Shown: in pieces, positions 11,100 through 22,335 of the stretch
Layout of the letters: each line of letters opens with the position of its first letter
Numbering within the stretch: the stretch's first letter is position 1
NCBI GenBank assembly: GCA_029204225.1
Contig: CM055112.1
Coordinates: 21,766,578-21,830,577 of the forward strand
Direction: 5' to 3'
From: Diphasiastrum complanatum
Lineage: Eukaryota > Streptophyta > Lycopodiopsida > Lycopodiales > Lycopodiaceae
DNA length: 64,000 nt
Program-made: the position numbers and the translations under genes
The notes under the pieces: generated by a model
What the model saw: only the letters and a program-made list of their open reading frames with translations
What the model was told of the DNA's origin: nothing
Database searches by the model: none

Positions 11100-11870
11100 A
11101 AACTATCGCGAACAAGACACTGTCGCGAACAGTTGTTTCTGATTGTCTAGAATTGTCTATCACACTCATGCATATATTTCCTATTTTCGCACGCATAATT
11201 CAATCAAAGTAGAGACTGCTCTATTAGTACATAGACCAGAACCATGCACGATTGAAGACGTTGATATTAGTTTGATTTATTTAAACTTTATTCGCGTTCT
11301 CTGGGAAAGAATTCTCAGAATTTTTCCTACAATGGTATCAGAGCATCTTATATCCACCTACAGTGGTATCAAAGCTTATACAGTTGTATACAGTGATATC
11401 AGAGCATCACATCTCTCTTACATCACAACTCGACACTCAAAAGTTGAACTGTCGCGAAACTCGAGACTCAAAACTGTCACGAAACTGGACACAGTTGCAA
11501 GCAAGAAACTGTCGCGAAACTCGAAAATATCACGAAACCCTAAACTCGAAATTGTCGCGAACAAGACACTATAGCGAACAAGAAACTGTCACAAAACTAT
11601 CGCGAAACTATCATGAACAATCAATTGTCGCGAAACTCAAAACTCAAAACTGTTGCAAACAAGGAAACCGTCGTGAAACTGTCGCAAACTAGACACTATC
11701 GCGAACAATAAATTGTCCCAAAACTAGAAACTGTAGCGACATTGTCCCCATCACTCAAAATTCAACATTGTCGCGAAACTGTCGCGACACTCGATAATGT
11801 TGCTTCGAAATTGTCGGGAAATTGTCGCGAACTCGACCCTCGACACTCGAAACTGTCACGACACTCAAAA
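11100..11870. repeat. TCGCGA-rich degenerate tandem array
   Basis: Words of the form aaactgtcgcgaaactcg recur many times, especially at 11440-11870, with variants in which tcgcga becomes tcacga, tcgtga or tagcga. The array starts near 11103 (actatcgcgaacaagacactgtcgcgaacag), is interrupted by ordinary sequence at about 11140-11430, and ends near 11865. Long open frames in it reflect the repeat period rather than genes. Confidence 0.85.
11334..11345 (+). promoter_or_regulatory. Primer-binding-site-like tggtatcagagc
   Basis: This 12-mer matches the complement of the initiator-Met tRNA 3' end used as a primer-binding site by several LTR elements elsewhere in this window. Degenerate copies follow (gtggtatcaaagc at 11363, gtgatatcagagc at 11394). 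No LTR pair could be matched around it, so it may be an LTR-element remnant that was tandemly duplicated. Confidence 0.5.
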
Positions 11871-11962
11871 CTGATAATAATTTGTTGTTTATGTTTTGGA
11901 TGCATGGAGCGTGTAGCTGTTGTAACTCTGTCTTTCTACATACACAACATGGACAATATTTA

Positions 11963-12312
11963 TTTTTGCTCAGTACTTAGAGGACAGGTGTGTTTATGAT
12001 GTAGTGGATTGAGGTTCCACACTTTTGTCGTAGACAACAATCATTCTATGTATGAAGGATTCGGATTCTGAAATACAATTTTGTTAAAGGGCCACCATGT
12101 ATATACAAATATGCATGAAGAGTGTCATAAATAAATAGTTGATTGTTTTGCAAATAGTTTAAGTCGTTTTGATTGAATCATGGATGCATGGATAATAATT
12201 TGTTGTTTGTGTTTTGGATGCATGCAGCGTGTAACTGTGTCTTTCTACATACATAGTGTGGTTAGATGGCAGATAAAAACGGTGTAAGCAATATTACTCC
12301 GGAGTGTGTACG
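11963..12312 (+). repeat. Helitron 5' segment (copy B)
   Basis: This is the intact counterpart of copy A at 10735-11050. It leads directly into the Helitron protein start at 12266, so the duplication includes the presumed 5' leader and the first codons of the Helitron. Confidence 0.8.
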
Positions 12313-14159
12313 CAATAATTTATCGTACAAGACTCCAGAGAATGAAACAGTGCCCGAAAAAGGGCAAGATTAAACCGAAGGAGACAAGCCAAGAGAAGAG
12401 CTTCATGGAAACAAGAGATTAATAGCTCATTTTGCAACATGAAGGAAAAGGTTAGATTGTCGTTGTTTCCTGCACCACCCTCGCAACTGCTTAGACTGTT
12501 TGAGCTAGACGATGATGCAGCGGTGCATTTTCGAAAGAAAATAAGAAGCTATAATAATTCTCTTGCGTTTGCTTCCCTGGGTGTAAAATTAGCTTCCTAC
12601 GGACGAGCATGCGTTCTCACAAATATATATATTGGATGGAGATGATTTGCAGCTAGAAAGAAGGTTGTCTCTTGGCTCAAGCATCCGACGCGATGTTTTG
12701 AGTGGCTTACAACAAATGATCATGGAGATCAATCCATTTGCAAGTGTCTTCATGAGTGCAGAGGTCTTATTATGCGCACAAATCCCACTCTTGACATTCG
12801 TCTTCGTATACTGTCAAGCGTCTCCAGCAATCGAGAGAATCGACAATACAATGCACCAATAGCAAATGAGATAGTTGTACTCATGCCCTTAGATGATTGT
12901 CCAAGTGATGGTCATCGTGACATAATCCTCCATTTAGTCCAAGATGGTTTGAAAAGAATAAATCAGCTTCACTCCTCCTATGATGCATTGCATTTTGTTC
13001 TTTTGTTTCCTTTTGGGACAGATGGATGGCATGTAGGCATACCCCATGTACAAGAACGCCTTTCGAGACAACATCTTGGTACAAATGAGCGGCATAATGT
13101 TGTTGATTCAACGCATCCATCAATTGTGAAAAATGATGTTATCGAAAGTGGTGATGAGGATGTGGATGCTTGCGATGTAGCAAGCGACAGGAGACATAAA
13201 AGGGTAACTATTTGCGAATTTAATAGCTAACATCTCCAACTTCGTGAGGGACATGTTTCATCAATACACTTAGCAGGCAAACTATTTCAAGAGTATCTTT
13301 GTGATCAGTTTGCAAAACTGACTCAGGAATATTTGAATTACATATACGCTAATCAACATAAATTTCAACGTGAGATTCGAAGTGGTATAGTTGATATTGT
13401 TGGGGCAGAGGTTGCGTTTGAGATTGGCCAGCGTGTTGTTTTGTCATCATCGTACATAAGGTCACCACGCCATATGCATCAGCTTTACCAAGATGCGATG
13501 GCTGTTGTTAGAACGCTGGGTGTCCTGAATTGTTCATCACGATGACTGCCAATCCAAACTGGTCGGAGATAAGGAGGCAGTTAATGTATGAACAAACACC
13601 TGTAGATAGGCCGGACTTGGTTGCAAGAGTTTTCAATATAAAACTACAACATATGATAAGTCTGTTGAAAACAAATGGCATTTTTGGGCATGTTATAGGA
13701 AGGTTGCATGTGGTGGAATTTCAGAAGAGGGGACTACCTCATGCACACATTTTGATTATATTGGATGAAGCAAGCAAACCAGTGAAAGTCAATGACTTTG
13801 ACAACATAATATGTGCAGAAATTCTTGATAAAGATGTGGATCTAATATTGTATGACATCGTGAAAACGTGCATGATACATGGTCCGTGCGGATCGTTTTT
13901 CCCTAATGCGCCATGCATGAAAGAAGGTAGATGTTCAAAAAATTATCCAAGACAATTTGTTGATGAAACTATAGTAGTAAATGGCCATGTTTCATATAGG
14001 CGTCGAAACAATGGTCTCATGGTTCGCACCCGTGGTATGGACTTGGATAATCGGTGGGTCGTGCCATACAACAGGTGGCTAACATTGCACTTTCAATGCC
14101 ACATCAATGTTGAAATATGCATACACGCTAAAAGTGTTAAATATCTACAAAGGGCCTGA
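12266..14159 (+). pseudogene. Helitron Rep nuclease domain, broken
   Basis: Successive frames encode the Helitron N-terminal helitron-like domain. Visible text includes RKKIRSYNNSLAFASLGVKL, QYNAPIANEIVVLMP, then MFITMTANPNWSEIRRQL, FQKRGLPHAHILIIL and CMIHGPCGSFFPNAPCM...GRCSKNYPRQF. The HAH within GLPHAHILI is the metal-binding HUH-type motif of the rolling-circle nuclease. A frameshift near 13540 and another at about 14110-14157 interrupt it, the latter close to where the catalytic tyrosine region (VKYL) would lie. Confidence 0.85.
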
Positions 14160-16511
14160 TATGATGACTGCACATGCCATAGAAGAGAACGCAAATACCT
14201 TGCATGTGGTCAATGAAATTGAGCAGTTTTTGAATGCAAAATACTTCTCAGCCAGTGAGTCTGCATGGCGTCTATTTAGTTACTCGATGGGCATGCATAA
14301 ACCAGTTGTGGTTCATTTGGGTGTACATCTTCCTGGTCAAAATGTGATGTTCTTTGCTGACAATGACGATTTAGAAAATGTTGTCGAAAGGGGAGGAGAA
14401 TCCACATTGACCAAGTTTTTTCAATTGAATGCGAGCGGCGACGAGGAAGCAAAGGCATTGCTTTACCAGGACCTGCCAAACAGTTTTGTGTTTAGAAAGG
14501 ATTCCCGTCAATGGGTTCGTAGAAAGAACACCCAAAGGACACCGACCATCGGACAAATATATCTTGTTCATCCTTCAAAAGGTAAACGTTTTTTCTTGAG
14601 GCTTCTTTTGGTAAATGTCAGAGGCGCATCGAGTTTTGAGGATTTGCGATATGTAGATGGTGAGATACTGCCAACATTCAAAGATACGTGCAGAAGAAGA
14701 TTGCTAATTAATGATACCACTGAGTGGCACGATTGCTTGAAAGAAGCTGTTGCATGGGGAACTGCATCACAATTTCGACTTATGTTTGCAACTACATTGT
14801 TGATGTGTGCTCCTGCTGATCCTTTGGAGCTTTGGAGAAGCATCGAAGAGCACTTGGTCGATGACTATGTTTGTGAATTTGAGGATGTTGGTGGTGGTGA
14901 CATTAGCCAAGTTCTTATTGATAGAGCTCTTCGTGATGTGGAGCAACATATGCAAGCAGTTGAAAAATCTCTGTCAAATTATAGGTTTGTTCTACCTACT
15001 ATTGACATGGAGTATTCGCCCCTATTTCGTGAAGAAATATTTTTGAGTGAAACTATGGAGTGGGTTGAAATAGACAAAAGCCATAAGGATGGTGATCAGC
15101 GAGCCATTTTTGATCGCGTTGTTTATGGATACGTTGAGAGGCAATGAAGTGATAATTTTCTTCATCGATGGTCCTGGAGAAGGAAAAATGTTTCTGTACA
15201 ATATAATGTTATCATATGTTCGGGCGAAAAGATGGATAGCTTTAGCAGTAGCATCGTCTGGCATTGCAGCATTGTTGATGAAGGGTGGTAGGACCGCACA
15301 CTCTAGGTTCAAAATACCTCCAAATGACATGCATGAAACACAACATGCAATATATCGAAACAATCTGAACTGGGAAGACTCATAATGGCATGTCGACTAA
15401 TTGTGTGGGACGAAGCTCCAATGATGCATAGACATGCATTGGAGAGCATGGACAGGACTCTACAGGATATAAAAAAAAAGGACATGTTTGGTGGGATACC
15501 AACTATACTAGGAGGAGATTTTTGCCATATACTACTTGTGGTACATCGCGGGAATCGAGCGCAAATAGTAAGTGCATAATTGAAGTGCTCTTCTCTTTGG
15601 AAGGAAATTGAAGTGCATCGACTGAAGATAAATATGAGAGTAATGTCTTTCTCCAATGGCGCAGGAGATGAACAGAGCGATTTTGTTGACTACCTGTTAC
15701 GAATTGGAGATGATAAAGTTCCAACATTCTTACATCATGAAATTGAGACAATATCTCTTCCGAAAACAATGTGTATACGATCAAAAAGTTTGGATGATTT
15801 GATTGCATGCACTTTTCCAAATATATGCGGTAACTACAAAAACACTACGTTTTGGAGGAGTAGAGCAATATTGACATCATTAAATGACCATGTCGACGAG
15901 GTTAACATGCGTGTGATTGACATATTTTCTGGCACATCACGCACTTATTATAGCGCTGATAGTGTGGTTGATGGTAATAATGTTGATATTTATCATGTTG
16001 AGTTTCTAAACACGTTGCAACCTGGTGGATGTCTCCCACAAAAGTTGGTATTGAAAGTCGGGATGATAGTCGTGCTATTGCAATCCATATCATTTCGCCA
16101 AGGGCTTTGTAATGGAACGAGGCTCATCATATGACGAATGGGTGCAAAAGTTATTGAGGCCGAAATTGTTAGTGATGCACAAATAGGCGCAAGAGTTTTC
16201 GTTCCGTGCATTCCTTTGGTTCCCACTAATTCAGATTTGCCTTTTGAATTTCAGCGAGTGCAATTCCCCATCAGACCAGCGCTTTCCATGACTATAAACA
16301 AAGCTTAGAGCCAAACAATGGAGTTCGTTGGATAGTATTTGCCTAGACCAGTGTTTAGCCATGGACAACTATATGTCGCCTTATCAAGGGTGCAATGTTC
16401 AATGGGCGTACAAGTGTTGATAAGAGATGACGATGGACGTTGGCAAGATGAAACAGGAGTTTCCATGTACACAAAATATTGTGTACACGGAAGTGTTGTG
16501 AACAAAATATA
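14107..16511 (+). pseudogene. Helitron PIF1-like helicase, broken
   Basis: The frame at 14107-15147 carries the linker typical of Helitrons (SESAWRLFSYSM, VVHLGVHLPGQN). The helicase follows in three further frames: FFIDGPGEGKMFLYN in the Walker A position, LIVWDEAPMMHRHALES (Walker B), GGDFCHILLVV, KINMRV, and RQGLCNGTRLI. The last part reads QFPIRPALSMTINKA, a stop, then FSHGQLYVALSRVQ. Walker A is altered from the family's GPGGTGKT to GPGEGKM, which would remove the usual GKT core, in addition to the stops. Confidence 0.85.
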
Positions 16512-16639
16512 ATCTTTGTATGCCTTTTATCACCCTGGTCAAGAATTAAATGAAGGTGCCACTATTGTCAATTTGTATCTATCTTATAAATAACACGTTG
16601 ATCAGAGATTTTACGAACACGTGCAAAGTCTTTTATTCT

Positions 16640-16646
16640 AGGCTCC

Positions 16647-16681
<35 letters not shown>

Positions 16682-16790
16682 CGCGAACAATATTGAATAC
16701 ACACACAGACACACAGGCACACACATAATTAAATAAAAGTAAACACACAAACACACACGCACACACATACACATACACATTCCCTGTCAC
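16640..16790. repeat. GA and CA microsatellites
   Basis: An AG run at about 16648-16677 is followed by one tgtcgcgaacaa word like those of the 11.1-11.9 kb array, then broken CA repeats (acacacagacacacaggcac) to about 16780. Confidence 0.85.
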
Positions 16791-16794
16791 CTTC

Positions 16795-17580
16795 GACCAC
16801 CCACTTTCGCAAAATTTCGAGGGCCATTTCGAGAAGGCTTCGCGGGATTTTCACGAAGTCTTATTGGAATTGGGCCTCAAAGCCTTCGCGAATTCGGCCT
16901 TCGCATTTTTTTAGGGCCACTTCGAGAAGGCTTCGAGAAGCCTTCTCAAAATGCGAAGGCTTCGCATTTTTCCTTGAAGCCTTCTCAAAATGGCCCTCGA
17001 AAAATGCGAGATTTGCGCGAGATGGCCCTCGAAATGGCCCTAAAAAAATTGCGAGATTTTCGAGGCCTCTCCCTCTAGAAAATATTTTCGAGGTATTTTT
17101 GCGAAGCCTTCAAGGATTTTCGCAAAAATTTTGCGAGTTTTTCGAGGCCTCCCCCTCCAGAAAATATTTTTGAGGTATATTCGCATTTGGAAGTATTTTC
17201 GCGAAGCCTTCGGGGATTTTCGCGAAATTTCGTTAAGGCTTTGCGAAAATATACTGAAGCCTTCGCATTTTTTCGAGGGCCATATGCGAAGGCTTTGCAT
17301 TTTTCCATGAAGCCTTCTCGAAATGGCCGTCGAAAAATGCGAGATTTTATCGCAAAATTTTTGAGAGAGATCTTTTTCGAGAAATTTTCGAGAGAGATTT
17401 TTTCACAAAATTTTTGAGAGTTTTTTCCAAGCACCCCCCTCCAGAAAATATTTTCACGTTTCGCAAAATTTCTGAGGGCAAATTTCACAAAGGATTTCGA
17501 GAGTGAGATTTTTTCGCAAAATTCTCGAGAGAGCGAGATTTTCAAGATTCAAGAATTTTGAGAGAATTTTTTGCGAAATT

Positions 17581-17657
<77 letters not shown>

Positions 17658-17735
17658 CTCATGAAATTTTCGAGAGACCGAACGAAATTTTTAAGATTCA
17701 AGGATTTTTCGCAAAATTTTCCGAGAGAATTTTTC

Positions 17736-17799
<64 letters not shown>

Positions 17800-18260
17800 C
17801 GCGAAATTTTCGAGAGAGCGAGATTTTCGAGATTCAAGAATTTTCGCGAAATTTTCAAGAGAGTTTTTCACAAAATTTTCGAGAGAATTTTATCGCGAAA
17901 TTTTCGAGAGATTTTTTCGCAAAATTTTAGAGAGAGAGAGAGCGATTTTTTCATGAAATTTTTGAGAGTACCAAATTTCCTTGAAGGCTTTGCAAAAATT
18001 TCACGAAAATCTCTGAGTCCTTCGCGAAATTCGAGGGTCCGTGTCGCATTGTTTTCGAGGGTCAGTGTCAAATTTTTTAGAAGGACAATTTCGTGAAACC
18101 TTCGCGGGAGTTTCGGGATCCGATCTTCGGAATTTTGCGAAGGCTTCGCGGGATTTTCACAAAGGCTTCGAGAAAATCTTGGGAAGCTTTCTTGGATTTC
18201 GCGAAGGCATCAAGCTTTTCGCGAAGCCTTCAAGGATTTTCGCGAAATCCCACATCCAAA
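16795..18260. repeat. TTCGCGAAA-type self-complementary degenerate array
   Basis: About 1.45 kb consists almost entirely of shuffled words such as aaggcttcgcgggattttcg, cgcgaaattttcgagagag and ccctcgaaaaatgcgag. TTCGCGAA and TCGA palindromes are frequent, so both strands look alike. Pure GA tracts are embedded at about 17586-17654 and 17738-17794. Open frames on both strands are composition artefacts. It shares the tcgcga core with the array at 11100-11870 but has a different unit. Confidence 0.85.
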
Positions 18261-18429
18261 TGTATACATACATATGTATCTTCCAAATCATCGGTCGCCA
18301 CCTAGATTGGCCTCCGTCAACGACAGGCACTTACAACTAGAAGAAGACGATCCAACCTTCTCCCTCATTCGGCCATCTTCCAAATCATCGGCCGCCATTG
18401 CCCGTCAACGACGAACACTCACAATATAT

Positions 18430-18430
18430 A

Positions 18431-18527
<97 letters not shown>

Positions 18528-18569
18528 TGTGTGTGTGTGTGTGTCTCTCTCTCTCTCTCTCTCTCTCTA
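18430..18569. repeat. Compound (TA)(GT)(GA)(GT)(CT) microsatellite
   Basis: Consecutive dinucleotide runs: TA at about 18432-18463, GT at 18464-18509, GA at 18509-18527, GT at 18527-18543, and CT at 18544-18568. Confidence 0.95.
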
Positions 18570-18613
18570 TGCGCTCGTGCGCACGTGTGTATCAAAAGTG
18601 CACCATGAGATAC

Positions 18614-18988
18614 AGTTACGAACGGATCCACGAATAATCTAGAAAGTAACATAAAAGCGAACTTAATCCTAGAAAGCAAGAAAAGGAGAGACTAAGGAGG
18701 CTAAAGGAGAGAGATTCATATCATAAGCTGAGCAATGAAAGTGACACTGGAGCCCTACTTATACCCAACAAGAAGCCCTAAAAAGGAGTCCAAAGGATAA
18801 ATAGTGCGCCCTCCAAAAGGGCCCCCCTCCAAAGGTAAATAAATGAATAATAGAACTCAAGGCCAACCATATAGTCTAAATGTCAATAAACAATAAAATA
18901 GAGGGCCCAAGGCCTGGTTATGCCTAAAAAGTAAAAGTAAAGTAGGTGCGACTTGTCATGGCGAATGTAAAGAGCCAAGTCCATAACT
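18614..18988 (-). repeat. gypsy-1 3' LTR
   Basis: This copy is about 375 bp and begins agttacgaacggatccac on the plus strand. It is followed inside the element by ctctccttgac, a polypurine tract when read on the minus strand. It is about 25 bp shorter than the other LTR, partly through loss of sequence near the ctgggaggga stretch. Confidence 0.88.
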
Positions 18989-19166
18989 CTCCTTGACACA
19001 AAAGAAAGCCCCGCCATGAAATGAAGAGGCAGCATAGGAACAAGCAACAGGTCTTGATGTATCTGCAACTGTAACAGAGGAGTCAATAAGCGCAGCAAGA
19101 GCACGAGTCTAGTCCGCAAGTAAATGTGTATGATAGAACAGATCCATAGGCTCCTATGTGGCCTGC

Positions 19167-20161
19167 TCAACAGGACGGAACCAAAAATTGAATCTGCCGC
19201 CAGCGCCGACTATGATGAAGACGAACCTGTAGAATAGCAGCAGGTAGGAGGGGAAATAAAGGAAACTCAACATCACGAGGAGCATCATCCTCAATAGCAG
19301 CACGTAATAAACTGACATAGAATATATCACAGGACCGTGTCGAAGAAGGAAGCTGCAACAGATATGTCACAGGACTAAAAACCTCCAATATGCCATAAGG
19401 TCCATACTAACGTGGTCCAAGCTTCTCAGTGGAAGCATGGCCCTGAATAAAGTGGTATCGAACAAAATGAAGGCGTAGATAAACCATATCCCCAACCTTG
19501 AAACTGAACATGTCGTCGATGACGATCAACAGAAGTCTGGTACCATTGTTGGGTGTTGTAGTGTGTTGGCTTGAGAAATAAGCTCGCAAGCACCTGATAG
19601 AAAAGATGCAAGTGTAACAGGTGTATTCTCAGGAGGAAGAGGTATCCCAAGTAATAGGGGTGCATAACCATGAGATAATAAGAAGGGAGAGACACCAGTG
19701 CTAGTACTAACTAAGCTATTATAGCTATACTCAGCTAAACATAGATGTTGATCCCAGTCCTTCTCTAAAGGAGTAACAAAATGGCGGAGATAATCCTCAA
19801 GGATCCGATTAAGGACCTCAAACTGTCCATCGGTAGTAAAGTGATAAGCAGAATCCATAAAAAGCTGAACGTCCAGTATGCACATAAGCTCTATCCAAAA
19901 TGTAGAGGTAAACTTACTATCCCGATTAAAAATGATAGTACGAGAAAATCCATGGAGGCGAAAGATCTCTGACAAGAATAAGCGTGCACATTGTTCAGCT
20001 GTAATAGTACTACGAACCGATATGAAATGTGTCTGCTTCGAAAACCTATCAACCACCACCATACATGAATCATGACCACGCTGGGTACGGGGAAGGCCGA
20101 GAATAAAGTCCATAGAGATATCGATCCACTGGCGATGAGGGATAGGCCAACTCTGAAGCAA
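19167..20161 (-). pseudogene. gypsy-1 integrase core and C-terminal region
   Basis: The minus strand encodes WIDISMDFILGLPRTQRGHD, CMVVVDRFSKQTHF, IIFNRDSKFTSTFWIELM and GQFEVLNRILEDYLRHF. In the last, the usual catalytic GQSE reads GQFE but keeps Glu. After a frameshift at about 19525 the downstream part gives SPVTYLLQLPSSTRSCDIFY and QVRLHHSRRWRQIQFLV. It then stops where the chromodomain should begin, so most of the chromodomain is lost. Confidence 0.85.
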
Positions 20162-20186
20162 ACCAGCAGACTTAGCACGGGAGTAC

Positions 20187-20878
20187 TTATTGCAGGCACA
20201 CTGAAGTGTAGTTACGAATAAGAATGGCTAGCTCAGACTTCATGGATGGCCAGTAAAAGTGATCCTTAAGACAAACATAAGAAATGGGGGAGGAATGAGC
20301 ATCAGACAACAACTGGGGACAAAGAGACAAGGGAGCTAGAGATACAAAGAGACCCATTATGATAAAGACGGTGATCGACGATGGAGTAGACCTGGTGTGG
20401 ACGAGAAGAAACAGGAGGTGCAGAACTGTAAACATCACGAAAGTCAGGACAAGTGAGGTAAGCAGAAGGAAGATCATCAAACCAAGTAGGAATGGTGGCA
20501 ACAAGTGTGCGACAATCACGAGCGAGGTGGTCTGGGCTCTTACAACGGAAACAGAGACGTTTTTGCTTGGGGGTGGAGTAGAAACTAAGGGGGGATGAGA
20601 TCGGAAAAAACGGGAAATGATGTATCAGGGTACTTATGTTGGAGAGTACTAGCAAGAGACATAGCATCAGAAAAAGTAGGGGGTCGAAAAGATGCGACAT
20701 CATAGCGTAATGCACCTCGAAGTCCTGCAATGTAGCGTGAGATGAGCTTAGCAGGCTGTAAGTCTGAAAAGAGGTAAGAGAGCTCTATGAACTGATCTGT
20801 GTAGGAAGCCAGGTCGCTAGTATGAGTGAGATTGCGAAAGAGATCACGCTGGCGACTCAGCCACTGAGGATTAATCAT
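20187..20878 (-). pseudogene. gypsy-1 gag C-terminus fused to pre-integrase linker
   Basis: The gag C-terminal half ([36 protein letters not shown]) leads, after a frame change, to the zinc knuckle [15 protein letters not shown] at about 20510-20556. The next residues, LVATIPTWFDDLPSAYLTCP, belong after RNase H in intact relatives. A deletion of roughly 2.2 kb therefore joined the knuckle to the integrase linker, removing protease, RT and RNase H. The integrase zinc-finger region follows at 20187-20360 in another frame. Confidence 0.85.
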
Positions 20879-20943
20879 AGCATGGCGAAGGTAGAGGGCC
20901 AGAAATGCATCCCCTCCCGATCAGGATCAGAACGAAAAACCCG

Positions 20944-21438
20944 CTACCAAGTGGCAGCCCGACCATCTAAATGTAAGGCAACTAACTGGATCTTCTGAAC
21001 ATCAGTCTTAGGATAGATCTGGGAATAAGTATCAAGCTTAGCAAACCAATTCTCTAGAAGATTCCCATCAGAGGAACCAGAATAGGTAGTAAGTTGTATC
21101 CGGTCACGGAAATCACGAGCAAAGTGTGGCTCAGGACTTGTCGGACGTGAAAAGGGGTGAAATCCAGGAGGTGGAGGAGCCGAAATGGGAGGTCCACCAA
21201 AGTGGCCACCAGGATAACTGGATGACGACGGTGTCCCGAGGATAGGCATCATAGGAGCCTTGCCAGGACCATGAGGCTGTAATGCATCAATCTGGGACTG
21301 AAATGAGGCAAAATTGGTCATGACAGTATCTAAACGTGAAAAGAGGCTAGAAATAGCAACATCCATGGCCTGACGAATATGATCTGTCAAAGCGTCCTGA
21401 GGGTGTTCACTCGTGGTCGGAGAATGAGCTTCCGACAT
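20944..21438 (-). pseudogene. gypsy-1 gag N-terminal half
   Basis: A 164-residue minus-strand frame starting MSEAHSPTTSEHPQDAL contains [34 protein letters not shown] and [20 protein letters not shown]. This is the retrotransposon gag domain shared with gypsy-2, -3 and -4. A TAG stop follows AATW where relatives read AATWWRV, so gag is truncated. The ATG at 21438 is aligned with the MAHSPTPSETT start of the related elements. Confidence 0.88.
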
Positions 21439-21889
21439 ACTGAAAGAGAAATGAAACTAGAGCAAGAGCGAGAGATGTACGGAATCCAATGGACAAAGTG
21501 AAGGAGAGGACATAAGTCATCACAACAGATACGCCATAAAAAAAACATGTAAGTGACTCTCACACAAACTCGTAATAGAAGTAGGAAAAGGAAAATCGGC
21601 GTCTCATGTCCAAGTGCCAAGATCGAAAATACCGAGAAACTGTTCCTGAATGTGAGTAAAGAAAATCGGTTGCCACCAAATAGGATGAGAATGCCTACTC
21701 AAAGAAACTTTGCGCACAGCTTTCAGAAAGCACCCGATAATACCACAACAGCTACAACCAATCATAGATGAAAAAATAAGAGCATCACAAAAAATACAGA
21801 AGATGTGGTGTGCTTTATCCACGAATTGCAAAAGTTGTCTGCATGAAAGAGGGAAGGAGAAGAGGAGAGGAGTCAAGGAGGAACAGCGA

Positions 21890-22260
21890 GGGGTCAAGGA
21901 GGGGCAGCAAGGGTAGGGATAGAAGGAGAAGAGGGGGGGGGGATCAGAGATGAACAGTGAGGGGGTAAAAGAGGGGCAGCTAGGGTAGGGAGAGAAGGAG
22001 AAGCGAGGGGGTCAGGGAGAAACAGCAAGGGGGATGAGGGACATCGAGGGTAGGCAAGAGGAGAGGCCAACGTACGGGGAGCAAGCGAGGGACAGCGAGG
22101 GCAGGGGCCAACGTAGGGAGAGCAAGCGAGGGACAGTAAGAGGAGAGACCAGCGTAGGGAGAGGCCAGCGTAGGGAAAGCAAGAGGTGAAGGGGGGGCAG
22201 CAAGAGGAGGGATAGCGAGGGAGGGCATGGATCGAGGTTAAGATGAGCAAGAGAGAGGCC
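21890..22260. repeat. G-rich imperfect repeats in the gypsy-1 leader
   Basis: Words like gagggacagcgagggcaggg and agaggagaggccaRcgtaggg repeat many times between the gypsy-1 gag start and its primer-binding site. They make the leader purine-rich on the plus strand. The proline/leucine-rich frames on the other strand are not genes. Confidence 0.75.
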
Positions 22261-22335
22261 AGTGAAGGACAACGATGGAGGGTGGAGTTCTTCGAAGAGA
22301 AAAAAATTTGTGCTCAGGAAAGTGCTCTGATGCCA

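Larger units (their letters stand above)
12266..16511 (+). mobile_element. Helitron with Rep/helicase gene, inactivated
   Basis: A Helitron coding region runs from MADKNGVSNITPECVR at 12266 to a stop near 16511. It has the Helitron order: N-terminal region, Rep (HUH) nuclease, linker, PIF1-type helicase. Several stops and frameshifts break it (for example near 12370, 12645, 13230, 13545, 14157, 15146, 15383, 15579 and 16132), so it cannot be active. The 5'-TC and 3' hairpin-CTRR ends were not identified with confidence. The 3' side passes into microsatellites and a TTCGCGAAA array, and the 5' side lies near 11963 or further left. Confidence 0.85.

Noticed and set aside
11143-11999. Open frames across the TCGCGA array
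   Set aside because: The repeat unit lacks stops in some frames; translations are repetitive (KLSRNS-like) with no domain.
17558-17956. Overlapping plus-strand ORFs rich in Arg-Glu through the TTCGCGAAA array
   Set aside because: GA tracts and degenerate repeats keep all frames open; both strands give similar artefact ORFs.
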